From contig NW_027476977.1 of assembly GCF_051020955.1 (NCBI RefSeq), positions 1 through 64,000 on the forward strand: a DNA stretch of 64,000 nt, given 5' to 3'. The stretch is from Megalopta genalis. Taxonomy: Eukaryota > Arthropoda > Insecta > Hymenoptera > Halictidae. The notes beneath the pieces were generated by a model. That model was not told the DNA's origin and searched no databases. It was given only the letters and a program-made list of their open reading frames with translations. Positions within the stretch are counted from its first letter, which is position 1, and every line of letters begins with the position of its first letter. Shown piece after piece: positions 49,385-63,887 of this stretch. Both the position numbers and the translations under genes were made by a program.

Positions 49385-52300
49385 GAGTTAGCTTCAAATC
49401 CATGCGAAACACATGATTAAGCTTCAAATCAATGCAATGTAGAAGGTTTAGCTTCAAATCCTTGCGACACAAATGATTTAGCTTCAGATACTTGCTATAT
49501 AAGTGATTAGCTCAAATGCAGACTAAACAAACGAGTTAGATTCATATCCAAGCGAAACGCATGATTTATCTTCAAATCAATCCGATGTAGAAGGTTTAGC
49601 TTCAAATCCATGCGAAACAAATGATTTAGCTTCAGATACTTGCGATATAAGTAATATAGCTTCAAATGCAGTCGAAACAAACGAGTTAGTTTCAATTCCA
49701 TGCAAAACACATGATTTTTCTTCAAATACTTGCGATATAAGTGATATTGCTTCAACTGCAGACGAAGCAAATGAGCTAGCTTCAAATCTATGCGATGTAG
49801 AAGGTTTAGCTTCAAATCCATGCGAAACCAATGATTTAGCTTCAGATACTTGCGATATAAGTGATATTGCTTCAAATGCAGACGAAACAAACCAGTTAGT
49901 TTCAATTCCATGCGAAACACACGATTTAGCTTTAAATCAAGGGGATGTAGATGGATTAGCTTCAAATCCATGCGAAGCAAATGATTGAGCTTCAAACACT
50001 TGGGATATATCTGATATAGCTTCAAATGCAGACGAAACAAACGAGTTAGCTTCAAAGTCATGCAAAACACACGATTTATCTTAAAATCAATGCGATGTAG
50101 AAGGTTTAGCTTCAAATCCATGCGAAACCAATGATTTAGCTTCAGATACTTGCGATATAAGTGATATTGCTTCAAATGCAGACGAAATAAACGAGCTAGT
50201 TTCCAATCCAAGCGAAACACACGATTTAGCTTTAAATCAATGCGATGTAGATGGATTAGCTTCAAATCCATGCGAAGCAAATGATTGAGCTTCAAACACT
50301 TGGGATATATGTGATATAGCTTCAAATGCAGACGAAACAAACGAGTTAGCTTCAAAGCCATGCAAAACACACGATTTATCTGAAAATCAATGCGATGTAG
50401 AAGGTTTAGCTTCAAATCCATGCGAAACCAATGATTTAGCTTCAGATACTTGCGATATAAGTGATATTGCTTCAAATGCAGACGAATCAAACCAGGTAGC
50501 TTCAATTCCATGCGAAACACATGATTTAGCTGTAAATCAATGCGATGTAGATGGTTTTGCTTCAAATCCATGAGACACAAATGATTTAGATTCAGATTCT
50601 TGCGATACAAGTGATATAGCTTCAAATGCAGGCGGAAACAAACGAGTTAGCTTCATATCCAAGCGAAACACATGATTTAACTGCAAATCAATAGTATGTT
50701 GAAGGTTTAGCTTCAAATCCATGAGACATAAATGATTTAGCTTCAGATACTTGCGATATAAGTGATACAGCTACAAATGCAGACGAAACTAACGAGTTAG
50801 CTTCAAATCCATGCGAAACACATGATTAAGCTTCAAGTCAATGCTATGTAGAAGGTTTAGCTTCAAATCCTTGCGACACATATGATTTAGCTTCATATAC
50901 AAGCGATATAAGTGATATAGCTTCAAATGCAGACGAAACTAACGAGTTAGCTTCAAATCCATGCGAAACACATGATTAAGCTTCAAATCAATGCTATGTA
51001 GAAGGTTTAGCTTCAAATCCTTGCGACACATACGATTTAGCTTCAGATACTTACGATATAAGTGATACAGCTACAAATGCAGACGAAATAAACGAGTTAG
51101 CTTCCAATCCAAGCGAAACACATGATTTAGCTTTAAATCAATGCGATGTAGAAGGTTTTGCTTCAAATCCATGCGAAACAAATGAATTAGCTTCAAACAC
51201 TTGGGATATAAGTTATATAGCTTCAAATGCAGACGAAACTAACGAGTTAGCTTCAAATCCATGCGAAACACATGATTAAGCTTCAAATCAATGCTATGTA
51301 GAAGGTTTAGCTTCAAATCCTTGCGACACATACGATTTAGCTTCAGATACTTACGATATAAGTGATACAGCTACAAATGCAGACGAAATAAACGAGTTAG
51401 CTTCCAATCCAAGCGAAACACATGATTTAGCTTTAAATCAATGCGATGTAGAAGGTTTTGCTTCAAATCCATGCGAAACAAATGATTTAGCTTCAAACAC
51501 TTGGGATATAAGTTATATAGCTTCAAATGGAGACGAAACCAACGAGTTAGCTTCCAATCCAAGCGAATCACATGATTTAGCTTCAAATCAAAGCGATGTA
51601 GAAAGTCTAGCTTCAAATCCATGCGAAACAAATTATTTAGCTTCAGATACTAGCGATATAAGTGATATAGCTTCAAATGCAGACGAAACTAACGAGTTAG
51701 CTTCAAATCCATACGAAACACATGATTAAGCTTCAAATCAATGCAATGTAGAAGGTTTAGCTTCAAATCCTTGCGACACAAATGATTTAGCTTCAGATAC
51801 TTGCTATATAAGTGATTAGCTCAAATGCAGACTAAACAAACGAGTTAGATTCATATCCAAGCGAAACGCATGATTTATCTTCAAATCAATCCGATGTAGA
51901 AGGTTTAGCTTCAAATCCATGCGAAACAAATGATTTAGCTTCAGATACTTGCGATATAAGTAATATAGCTTCAAATGCAGTCGAAACAAACGAGTTAGTT
52001 TCAATTCCATGCAAAACACATGATTTTTCTTCAAATACTTGCGATATAAGTGATATTGCTTCAACTGCAGACGAAGCAAATGAGCTAGCTTCAAATCTAT
52101 GCGATGTAGAAGGTTTAGCTTCAAATCCATGCGAAACCAACGATTTAGCTTCAGATACTTGCGATATAAGTGATATTGCTTCAAATGCAGACGAAACAAA
52201 CCAGTTAGTTTCAATTCCATGCGAAACACACGATTTAGCTTTAAATCAAGGCGATGTAGATGGATTAGCTTCAAATCCATGCGAAGCAAATGACTGAGCT

Positions 52301-53789
52301 TCAAACACTTGGGATATATCTGATATAGCTTCAAATGCAGACGAAACAAACGAGTTAGCTTCAAAGTCATGCAAAACACACGATTTATCTTAAAATCAAT
52401 GCGATGTAGAAGGTTTAGCTTCAAATCCATGCGAAACCAATGATTTAGCTTCAGATACTTGCGATATAAGTGATATTGCTTCAAATGCAGACGAAATAAA
52501 CGAGCTAGTTTCCAATCCAAGCGAAACACACGATTTAGCTTTAAATCAATGCGATGTAGATGGATTAGCTTCAAATCCATGCGAAGCAAATGATTGAGCT
52601 TCAAACACTTGGGATATATGTGATATAGCTTCAAATGCAGACGAAATAAACGAGCTAGTTTCCAATCCAAGCGAAACACACGATTTAGCTTTAAATCAAT
52701 GCGATGTAGATGGATTAGCTTCAAATCCATGCGAAGCAAATGATTGAGCTTCAAACACTTGGGATATATGTGATATAGCTTGAAATGCAGACGAAACAAA
52801 CGAGTTAGTTTCAAATCCATGCAAAACACACGATTTATCTGCAAATCAATGCAATGTAGAAGGTTTAGCTTCAAATCCATGCGAAACCAATGATTTAGCT
52901 TCAGATACTTGCGATATAAGTGATATTGCTTCAAATGCAGACGAATCAAACCAGGTAGCTTCAATTCCATGCGAAACACATGATTTAGCTGTAAATCAAT
53001 GCGATGTAGATGGTTTTGCTTCAAATCCATGAGACACAAATGATTTAGATTCAGATTCTTGCGATATAAGTGATATAGCTTCAAATGCAGGCGGAAACAA
53101 ACGAGTTAGCTTCATATCCAAGCGAAACACATGATTTAACTGCAAATCAATAGTATGTTGAAGGTTTAGCTTCAAATCCATGAGACATAAATGATTTAGC
53201 TTCAGATACTTGCGATATAAGTGATACAGCTACAAATGCAGACGAAACTAACGAGTTAGCTTCAAATCCATGCGAAACACCTGATTAAGCTTCAAGTCAA
53301 TGCTATGTAGAAGGTTTAGCTTCAAATCCTTGCGACACATATGATTTAGCTTCAGATACAAGCGATATAAGTGATATAGCTTCAAATGCAGACGAAACTA
53401 ACGAGTTAGCTTCAAATCCATGCGAAACACATGATTAAGCTTCAAATCAATGCTATGTAGAAGGTTTAGCTTCAAATCCTTGCGACACATACGATTTAGC
53501 TTCAGATACTTACGATATAAGTGATACAGCTACAAATGCAGACGAAATAAACGAGTTAGCTTCCAATCCAAGCGAAACACATGATTTAGCTTTAAATCAA
53601 TGCGATGTAGAAGGTTTTGCTTCAAATCCATGCGAAACAAATGATTTAGCTTCAAACACTTGGGATATAAGTTATATAGCTTCAAATGCAGACGAAACTA
53701 ACGAGTTAGCTTCAAATCCATGCGAAACACATGATTAAGCTTCAAATCAATGCTATGTAGAAGGTTTAGCTTCAAATCCTTGCGACACA
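49385..53789 (+). repeat. Large tandem duplication, 2309-bp offset, with one extra 150-bp HOR in copy 2
   Basis: 49385-51330 aligns to 51694-53789. The offset is 2309 at the left and 2459 at the right, because copy 2 has one additional 150-bp HOR: 52501-52650 and 52651-52800 start with the same CGAGCTAGTTTCCAATCC and run nearly identically. Copy 1 and the spacer between the copies also contain a 300-bp tandem (two HORs): lines around 51001 and 51301 are the same. Confidence 0.9.
51816..53084 (-). other. Longest open frame of the array (422 codons), probably non-coding
   Basis: Decapeptide repeat of the type LKLNHLFRMD, very basic and leucine-rich, starting inside one monomer and ending inside another. 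A shorter relative (372 codons) sits at 49507-50625 on the same strand; the two differ by exactly 50 codons, one HOR. No signal peptide, globular domain, splice context or start context sets this frame apart from many similar ones across the array. Openness follows from the monomer: in this register the reverse complement has no stop. I list it only so that it is not taken for a gene. Confidence 0.2.
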
Positions 53790-56700
53790 AATGATTTAGC
53801 TTCAGATACTTGCGTTACAAGTGATATAGCTTCAAATGCAGACGGAAACAAACGAGTTAGCTTCATATCCAAGCGAAACACATGATTTTGCTTCAAATCA
53901 ATACGATGTAGAAGGTTTAGCTTCAAATCCATGCGAAACAAATGATTTAGCTTCAAACACTTGGGATATTTGTGATATAGCTTCAAATGCAGGCGAAACA
54001 AACGAGTTAGCTTCAAATCCAAACGAATCACATGATTTAGCTGCAATTCAATGCGATGTAGAAGGTTTAGCTTCGAATCCAAGCGACACAAATAATTAAG
54101 CATCAAATACTTGCGATATAAGTGATATAGCTTCAAATGCAAATTAAACAAACGAGATAGATTCATATCCAAGTGAAACACATGATTTAGCTTCAAATCA
54201 ATCCGATGTAGAAGGTTTAGCTTCAAATCCATGCGTAACAAATGATTTAGCTTCAAACACTTGGGATATAAGTGACATAGCTTCAAATGCAGTCGAAACA
54301 AACGAGTTAGCTTCAAATCCAAGCAAAGCACATGATTAAGCTTCAAACCAATGCTATGTAGAAGGTTTAGCTTCAAATCCATGCGACACAAATGGTTTAG
54401 CTTCAGATACATGTGATAAACATGATTTAGCTTAAAATGCATGCGAAACAAACGAGTTAGCTTCAAATCCATGCGAAACACATGACTTAGCTACAAATCA
54501 TTGCGATGTAGAAGGCTTAGCTTCACATCCATGCGACACAAATGATTTAGCTTCAGATACTTGCTATATAAGTGATTAGCTCAAATGCAGACTGAACAAA
54601 CGAGTTAGATTCATATCCAAGCGAAACGCATGATTTATCTTCAAATCAATCCGATGTAGAAGGTTTAGCTTCAAAGTCATGCGAAACAAATGATTTAGCT
54701 TCAAACACTTGGGATATAAGTGATATAGCTTCAAATTCAGTCGAAACAAACGAGTTAACTTCAAATCCAAGCGGAACACATTATTTAGCTTCAAAACAAT
54801 GAGATGTAGAAGGATTAGCTTCAAATCCATGCGAAGCAAATGATTGAGCTTGAAACACTTGGGATATATGTGATATAGCTTCAAATGCAGACGAAACAAA
54901 CGAGTTAGCTTCAAATCCATGCGAAATTCTTGATTTAGCAGCAAATCAATGCGATGTAGAAGGTTTAGCTTTAAAACCATGCGAAACAAATAATTTAGCT
55001 TCAGATACTTGCGATATAAGTGATATAGCTTCAAATTCAGTCGAAACAAACGAGTTAACTTCAAATCCAAGCGGAACACATTATTTAGCTTCAAATCAAT
55101 GCGATGTAGAAGGATTAGCTTCAAATCCATGCGAAGCAAATGATTGAGCTTGAAACACTTGGGATATATGTGATATAGCTTCAAATGCAGACGAAACAAA
55201 CGAGTTAGCTTCAAATCCATGCGAAACTCTTGATTTAGCAGCAAATCAATGCGATGTAGAAGGTTTAGCTTCAAAACCATGCGAAACAAATAATTTAGCT
55301 TCAGATACTTGCGATATATGTGATATAGCTTCAAATGCAGACTAAACAAACGAGTTAGCTTCATATCCGAGCGAAACACATGATTTAGCTTCAAATCAAT
55401 GTGATGTAGAAGGTTTAGCTTCAAATCCGAGCGAAACATATGATTTAGCTTCAGATACTTGCGATATAAGTAATATAGCTTCAAATGCAGTCGAAACAAA
55501 CGAGTTAGTTTCAATTCCATGCAAAACACATGATTTTTCTTCAAATACTTGCGATATAAGTGATATTGCTTCAACTGCAGACGAAGCAAACGAGCTAGCT
55601 TCAAATCTATGCGATGTAGAATGTTTAGGTTCAAATGCATGCGAAACCAATGATTTAGCTACAGATACTTGCGATATAAGTGGCACAAATCCAAATGCAG
55701 ACGAAACATCCAGTTAGTTTCAATTCCATGCGAAACACATGATTTAGTTAATATTAATGCGATGCAGAAGATTTAGCTTCAAATCCATGCGAAACAAATG
55801 ATTTAGCTTCAGATACTAGCGATATAAGTGATATAGCTTCAAATGCAGACGAAGCTAACGAGTTAGCTTCAAATCCAAGCGAAAAACATGATTTAGCTTC
55901 CAATCAATGCGATGTAGAAGGTTTAGCTTCAAATCCAAGCGAAACACATGATTTAACTTCAAATCAATGCGATGTAGAAGGTTTAGCTTCAAATCCAAGC
56001 GAAACACATGATTTAGCATCAGATACTTGCGATATAACTGAAATAGCTTCAAATGCAGGGGAAACAAACGAGTTAGCATCAAATCCATGCGATGTAGAAT
56101 GTTTAGGTTCAAATGCATGCGAAACCAATGATTTAGCTACAGATACTTGCGATATAAGTGGCACAAATCCAAATGCAGACGAAACATCCAGTTAGTTTCA
56201 ATTCCATGCGAAACACATGATTTAGTTAATATTAATGCGATGCAGAAGATTTAGCTTCAAATCCATGCGAAACAAATGATTTAGCTTCAAATACTTGCGG
56301 TATAAATGATATAGCTTCAAATGCATGCGCAACAAACAAGTTAGCTTCAAATCCATGCGAAACACATGATTAAGCTTCAAATCAATGCTATGTAGAAGGT
56401 TTCGCTTCAAATCCATAAGACACTAATGATTTAACTTCATATACTAGCAATATAAGTGATACAGCTTCAAATACAGACGAAACAAACGAGTTAGCTTCAA
56501 ATCCAAGCGAATCACATGATTTAGCTTCAAAGCAGTGCGATTTAGAAGGTTTAACTTCAAATCCAGGCGAAACAAATGATTTAGCTTCATATACTAGTGA
56601 TATGTGTGATATAGCTTCAAATGCAGACGAAACAAACGAGTTAGCTACAAGTCCATGCGAAACAAATGATTCAGCTTCAGATACTTGCGATATAAGTGAT

Positions 56701-58429
56701 ACAGCTTTAAATGCAGACGAATCAAACGAGTTAGCTTCCAATCCAAGCGAATAACATGATTTAGTTTCAAGTCAATGCGATGTAGAAAGTTTAACTTCAA
56801 ATCCATTCGAAGCAAATGATTGAGCTTCAAACACTTGAGATATAAGTGACATAGCTTCAAATTCAGTCGAAACAAACGAGTTAACTTCAAATCCAAGCGG
56901 AACAAATTATTTAGCTTCAAATCAATGCGATGTAGAAGGTTTAGATTCAAATCCATGCGAAACAAATGATTTAGCTTCAAACACTTGTGATATAAGTGAT
57001 ATAGCTGCAAATGCAGACGAATCAAACGGGATAGCTTCAAAATCCATGCGATACATATCATTTAGCTTCAAATCGATACGATGTAGAAGGTTTAGCTACA
57101 AATCCATGCGAAACAAATGATTTAGCTTCAAATCAATGCGATGTAGAAGGTTTAGCTACAAATCCATGCGAAACAAATGATTTAGGTTCAGATGCTTTCG
57201 ATTTAAGTGATGTAGCATCAAACGCTGACGAATCAAACGAGTTAGCTTAAAAATCCATGCGGTACACATCATTTTGTTTAAATCCATGTGAAGTAGAAGG
57301 TTTAGCTTCAAATCCATGTGAAACACATGATTTAACTATAAATCCATGCAAAACACATGATTTAGCTTCAAATCAATGCGAAGTAGAAGGCTTATCTTCA
57401 AATTCATGCGAAACAAATCATTCAGCTTCAGATACTTGCGATATAAGTGATATAACTTCAAATGCAGACGGAACAAACGTGCTAGCGTCAACTCCATACG
57501 AAACACATTATTTAGCTTCAAAACAATACGATGTGGAAGGTTTAGCTTCAAACCAATGCGATGTGCACGACTTAGCTTCAAACCAATGCGATTTGTAAGG
57601 TTTAGCTTCAAATCCATGCTACACAAATGACTTGCATCAGATACTTGCGATATAAGTGATATAGCTTCAAATGCAGGCGAAACAAACGAAGTGGCTTCAA
57701 ATCCAAAGGAAACACATGCTTTAGCTTCAAATCAACGCGAAGTAGAAGGCTTAGCTTCAAATCCGCGCGAAACAAATGATTCAGGTTCAAATACTTGCGA
57801 TATAAGTGATATAGCTTCAAATGCAGGCGAATCAAACGAGTTAGCTTCAAAACCATGCGGAACACATGATTTAGCTTCAAATCAATGCGATGTAGAAGGT
57901 TTAGCTTCAAATCCATGCGAAACAAATGATTTAGCATCAAACACTTGGGATATAAGTGATATAGCTTCAAATGCAGACGAATCAAACGAGTTAGCTTCAA
58001 AATCCATGCGATACATATCATTTAGCTTTAAATCCATGCGAAATAGAAGGCTTAGCTTCAAATCCATGCAAAACAAATGATTCAGCTTCAAATCAATACG
58101 ATGTAGAAGGTTTAGCTTCAAATCCATGCGAAGCAAATGATTTAGGTTCAGATGCTTGCGATATAAGTGATGTAGCATCAAATGCAGACGAATCAAACCA
58201 GTTAGCTTCAAAATCCATGCGGTACACATCATTTAGCTTTAAATCCATGCGAAGTAGAAGGCTTAGCTTCAAATCCATGCGAAACAAATGATTTATCATC
58301 AGATACTTGCGATATAACTGACATAACTTCAAATGCAGGGGAAACAAACGAGTTAGTATCAAATCCATGCAAAACACATGATTTAGATTCAAATCAATGT
58401 GATGTAGAAGTTTTAACTTCAAATCCAAG

Positions 58430-60344
58430 CAAAACACATGATTTAGCTTCAAATCAATGCGATGTAGAAGGTTTAGATTCAAATCCATGCGAAACAAATG
58501 ATTTAGCTTCAAACACTTGTGATATAAGTGATATAGCTGCAAATGCAGACGAATCAAACGGGATAGCTTCAAAATCCATGCGATACATATCATTTAGCTT
58601 CAAATCGATACGATGTAGAAGGTTTAGCTACAAATCCATGCGAAACAAATGATTTAGCTTCAAATCAATGCGATGTAGAAGGTTTAGCTACAAATCCATG
58701 CGAAACAAATGATTAAGGTTCAGATGCTTTCGATTTAAGTGATGTAGCATCAAATGCTGACGAATCAAACGAGTTAGCTTAAAAATCCATGTGGTACACA
58801 TCATTTTGCTTTAAATCCATGTGAAGTAAAAGGTTTAGCTTCAAATCCAAGCGAAACACATGATTTAGCATCAGAGATTTGCGATATAACTGAAATAGCT
58901 TCAAATGCAGGGGAAACAAACGAGTTAGCATCAAATCCATGCAAAACACATGATTTAGCTTCAAATCAATGCGATGTAGAAGGCTTAGCTTCAAATCCAT
59001 GTGAAACACATGATTTAACTATAAATCCATGCAAAACACATGATTTAGCTTCAAATCAATGCGAAGTAGAAGGCTTATCTTCACATTCATGCGAAACAAA
59101 TCATTCAGCTTCAGATACTTGCGATATAAGTGATATAGCTGCAAATGCAGACGAAACAAACGTGCTAGCTTCAACTCCATGCGAAACACATTATTTGGCT
59201 TCAAAACAATGCGATGTGGAAGGTTTAGCTTCAAACCAATGCGATGTGCAAGATTTAGTTTCAAACCAATGCGATGTGTAAGGTTTAGCTTCAAATCCAT
59301 GCGACACAAATGACTTGCATCAGATACTTGCGATATAAGTGATATAGCTTCAAATGCAGGCGAAACTAACGAGTTACCTTCAAATAAAAGCAAAACACAT
59401 GATTTAGCTTCAAATCAATGCGATGTAGAAGGTTTAGATTCAAATCCATGCGAAACAAATGATTTAGCTTCAAACACTTGTGATATAAGTGATATAGCTG
59501 CAAATGCAGACGAATCAAACGGGATAGCTTCAAAATCCATGCGATACATATCATTTAGCTTCAAATCGATACGATGTAGAAGGTTTAGCTACAAATCCAT
59601 GCGAAACAAATGATTTAGCTTCAAATCAATGCGACGTAGAAGGTTTAGCTACAAATCCATGCGAAACAAATGATTAAGGTTCAGATGCTTTCGATTTAAG
59701 TGATGTAGCATCAAATGCTGACGAATCAAACGAGTTAGCTTAAAAATCCATGTGGTACACATCATTTTGCTTTAAATCCATGTGAAGTAAAAGGTTTAGC
59801 TTCAAATCCAAGCGAAACACATGATTTAGCATCAGAGATTTGCGATATAACTGAAATAGCTTCAAATGCAGGGGAAACAAACGAGTTAGCATCAAATCCA
59901 TGCAAAACACATGATTTAGCTTCAAATCAATGCGATGTAGAAGGTTTAGCTTCAAATCCATGTGAAACACATGATTTAACTATAAATCCATGCAAAACAC
60001 ATGATTTAGCTTCAAATCAATGCGAAGTAGAAGGCTTATCTTCACATTCATGCGAAACAAATCATTCAGCTTCAGATACTTGCGATATAAGTGATATAGC
60101 TGCAAATGCAGACGAAACAAACGTGCTAGCTTCAACTCCATGCGAAACACATTATTTGGCTTCAAAACAATGCGATGTGGAAGGTTTAGCTTCAAACCAA
60201 TGCGATGTGCAAGATTTAGTTTCAAACCAATGCGATGTGTAAGGTTTAGCTTCAAATCCATGCGACACAAATGACTTGCATCAGATACTTGCGATATAAG
60301 TGATATAGCTTCAAATGCAGGCGAAACTAACGAGTTACCTTCAA
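58430..60344 (+). repeat. 961-bp tandem duplication
   Basis: 58430-59383 and 59391-60344 align at an offset of 961 with very few differences, for example 58635 and 58640 regions identical and 58674 T versus 59635 C. Markers are CAGAGATTTGCGATATAAC, the CCAATGCGATGTGCAAG word and the 29-base GACTTGCATCAG monomer. Confidence 0.9.
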
Positions 60345-60841
60345 ATCCATGCGAAACACATAATTTATCTTCAAATCAATGCGATGTAGAAGGTTTAGCT
60401 TCAAATCCAAGCGAAACAAATGATTTAGCTTCAGATACTTGCGATATAAGTGATATAGCATCAAATGCAGGCGAAACGAACGAGTTAGCACGAAATCAAA
60501 GCAAAACACATGATTTATCTTCAAATCAATGCGATGTAGAAGGTTTAGCTTCAAATCCAAGCGAAACACATGATTTAACTTCAAATCAATGTGATGTAGA
60601 AGGTTTAGCGTCAAATCCATGCGAAACAAATGATTCAGGATCAAACACTTGGGATATAAGTGATATAGCTTCAAATGCAGACCAATCAAACGAGTTAGCT
60701 TCAAAATCCATGCGATTCACATCATTTGGCTTTCAATCCATGCGAAACACATGTTTTAGCTTCAAATCCATGCAAAACACATGACTTAGCTTAAATCAAT
60801 GCGAAGTAGAAGGCTTATCTTCAAATCCATGCGAAACAAAT

Positions 60842-63800
60842 CATTCAGCTTCAGATACTTGCGATATAAGTGATATAACTTCAAATGCAGACGAAACAAA
60901 CGTGCTAGCTTCAACTCCATACGAAACACATTATTTAGCTTCAAAACAATGCGATGTGGAAGGTTTAGCTTCAAACCAATGCGATGTGCACGATTTAGCT
61001 TCAAACCAATGCGATTTGTAAGGTTTAGCTTCAAATCCATGCGACTCAAATGACTTGCATCAGATACTTGCGATATAAGTGATATAGCTTCAAATGCAGG
61101 CGAAACAAACGTAGTAGCTTCAAATCCAAACGAAACACATGCTTTAGCTTCAAATCAACGCGAAGTAGAAGGCTTAGCTTCAAATCCATGCAAAACAAAT
61201 GATTCAGCTTCAAATCAATACGATGTAGAAGGTTTAGCTTCAAATCCATGCGAAACAAATGATTTAGGTTCAGATGATGGCGATATAAGTGATGTAGCAT
61301 CAAATGCAGACGAATCAAACGGGATAGCTTCAAAATCCATGCGATACATATCATTTAGCTTCAAATCGATACGATGTAGAAGGTTTAGCTACAAATCCAT
61401 GCGAAACAAATGGGTTAGGTTCAGATGCTTGCGATGTAATTGATGTAGCATCAAATGCAGACGAATCAAATCAAATCAAAGTTAGCTTCAAAATCCATGC
61501 GGTACACATCATTTAGCTTTAAATCCACGTGAAGTAGAAGGCTTAGCTTCAAATCCAAGCAACACACATGATTTAGCATCAGATACTTGCGATATAACTG
61601 AAATAGCTTCAAATGCAGGGGAAACAAACGAGTTAGCATCAAATCCATGCAAAACACGTGATTTAGCTTCAAATCAAAGCGATGTAGAAGGTATAGCTTC
61701 AAATCCAAGCGAAACACATGATATAGCTTCAAATCAATACGAAGTAGAAGGCTTAGCTTCAAATCGATGCGAAACAAATGATTTAGGTTCAGATACTTGC
61801 GATATAAGTGATGTTGTTTCAAATGCAGGAGAAACAAACGAGTTAGCATCAAATCCATGCAAAACAAATGATTTAGCTTCAAATCAATGCGATGTAGAAG
61901 GTTTAGCTTCAAATCCATGCGAAACAAATGATTTACTCTCAAATACTTGCGGTATAAATGAAACAGATTCAAATGCATGCGAAAGAAACGAGTTAGCTTC
62001 AAATCCATGCGAAACACATGATTTAGCTTCAAATCCATGCAAAACACATGATTTAGCTTCAAATCAATGCGAAACAAATGATTCAGCTTCAGATACTTGC
62101 GATATAAGTGATATAACTTCAAATGCAGACGAAACAAACGTGCTAGCTTCAACTCCATACGAAACACATTATTTAGCTTCAAAACAATGCGATGTGGAAG
62201 GTTTAGCTTCAAACCAATGCGATGTGCAAGATTTAGCTTCAAACCAATGCGATGTGTAAGGTTTAGCTTCAAATCCATGCGACACAAATGACTTGCATCA
62301 GATACTTGCGATATAAGTGATATAGCTTCAAATGCAGGCGAAACTAACGAGTTACCTTCAAATCCATGCAAAACACATGATTTAGCTTCAAATCAATGCG
62401 AAACAAATGATTCAGCTTCAGATACTTGCGATATAAGTGATATAAGTTCAAATGCAGACGAAACAAACGTGCTAGCTTCAACTCCATACGAAACACATTA
62501 TTTAGCTTCAAAACAATGCGATGTGGAAGGTTTAGCTTCAAACCAATGCGATGTGCACGATTTAGCTTCAAACCAATGCGATTTGTAAGGTTTAGCTTCA
62601 AATCCATGCGACTCAAATGACTTGCATCAGATACTTGCGATATAAGTGATATAGCTTCAAATGCAGGCGAAACAAACGTAGTAGCTTCAAATCCAAACGA
62701 AACACATGCTTTAGCTTCAAATCAACGCGAAGTAGAAGGCTTAGCTTCAAATCCATGCAAAACAAATGATTCAGCTTCAAATCAATACGATGTAGAAGGT
62801 TTAGCTTCAAATCCATGCGAAACAAATGATTTAGGTTCAGATGATGGCGATATAAGTGATGTAGCATCAAATGCAGACGAATCAAACGGGATAGCTTCAA
62901 AATCCATGCGATACATATCATTTAGCTTCAAATCGATACGATGTAGAAGATTTAGCTACAAATCCATGCGAAACAAATGGTTTAGGTTCAGATGCTTGCG
63001 ATGTATTTGATGTAGCATCAAATGCAGACGAATCAAATCAAATCAAAGTTAGCTTCAAAATCCATGCGGTACACATCATTTAGCTTTAAATCCACGTGAA
63101 GTAGAAGGCTTAGCTTCAAATCCAAGCAACACACATGATTTAGCATCAGATACTTGCGATATAACTGAAATAGCTTCAAATGCAGGGGAAACAAACGAGT
63201 TAGCATCAAATCCATGCAAAACACGTGATTTAGCTTCAAATCAAAGCGATGTAGAAGGTATAGCTTCAAATCCAAGCGAAACACATGATTTAGCTTCAAA
63301 TCAATACGAAGTAGAAGGCTTAGCTTCAAATCCATGCGAAACAAATGATTTAGGTTCAGATACTTGCGATATAAGTGATGTTGTTTCAAATGCAGGAGAA
63401 ACAAACGAGTTAGCATCAAATCCATGCAAAACAAATGATTTAGCTTCAAATCAATGCGATGTAGAAGGTTTAGCTTCAAATCCATGCGAAACAAATGATT
63501 TCCTCTCAAATACTTGCGGTATAAATGAAACAGATTCAAATGCATGCGAAAGAAACGAGTTAGCTTCAAATCCATGCGAAACACATGATTTAGCTTCAAA
63601 TCCATGCAAAACACATGATTTAGCTTCAAATCAATGCGAAACAAATGTTTCAGCTTCAGATACTTGCGATATATGTGATATAACTTCAAATGCAGACGAA
63701 ACAAACGTGCTAGCTTCAACTCCATACGAAACACATTATTTAGCTTCGAAACAATGCGATGTGCAAGGTTTAGCTTCAAACCAATGCGATGTGCAAGATT

Positions 63801-63887
63801 TAGTTTCAAACCAATGCGATGTGTAAGGTTTAGCTTCAAATCCATGCGACACAAATGACTTGCATCAGATACTTGCGATATATGTGA
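60842..63887 (+). repeat. 1567-bp tandem duplication
   Basis: 60842-62320 and 62409-63887 align at an offset of 1567. Shared markers are GGTTCAGATGATGGCG, the small CAAAT expansion GAATCAAATCAAATCAAAG near 61463/63030, and GCATGCGAAAGAAACG. The second copy is followed at the window edge by the start of what may be a further unit. Confidence 0.9.
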
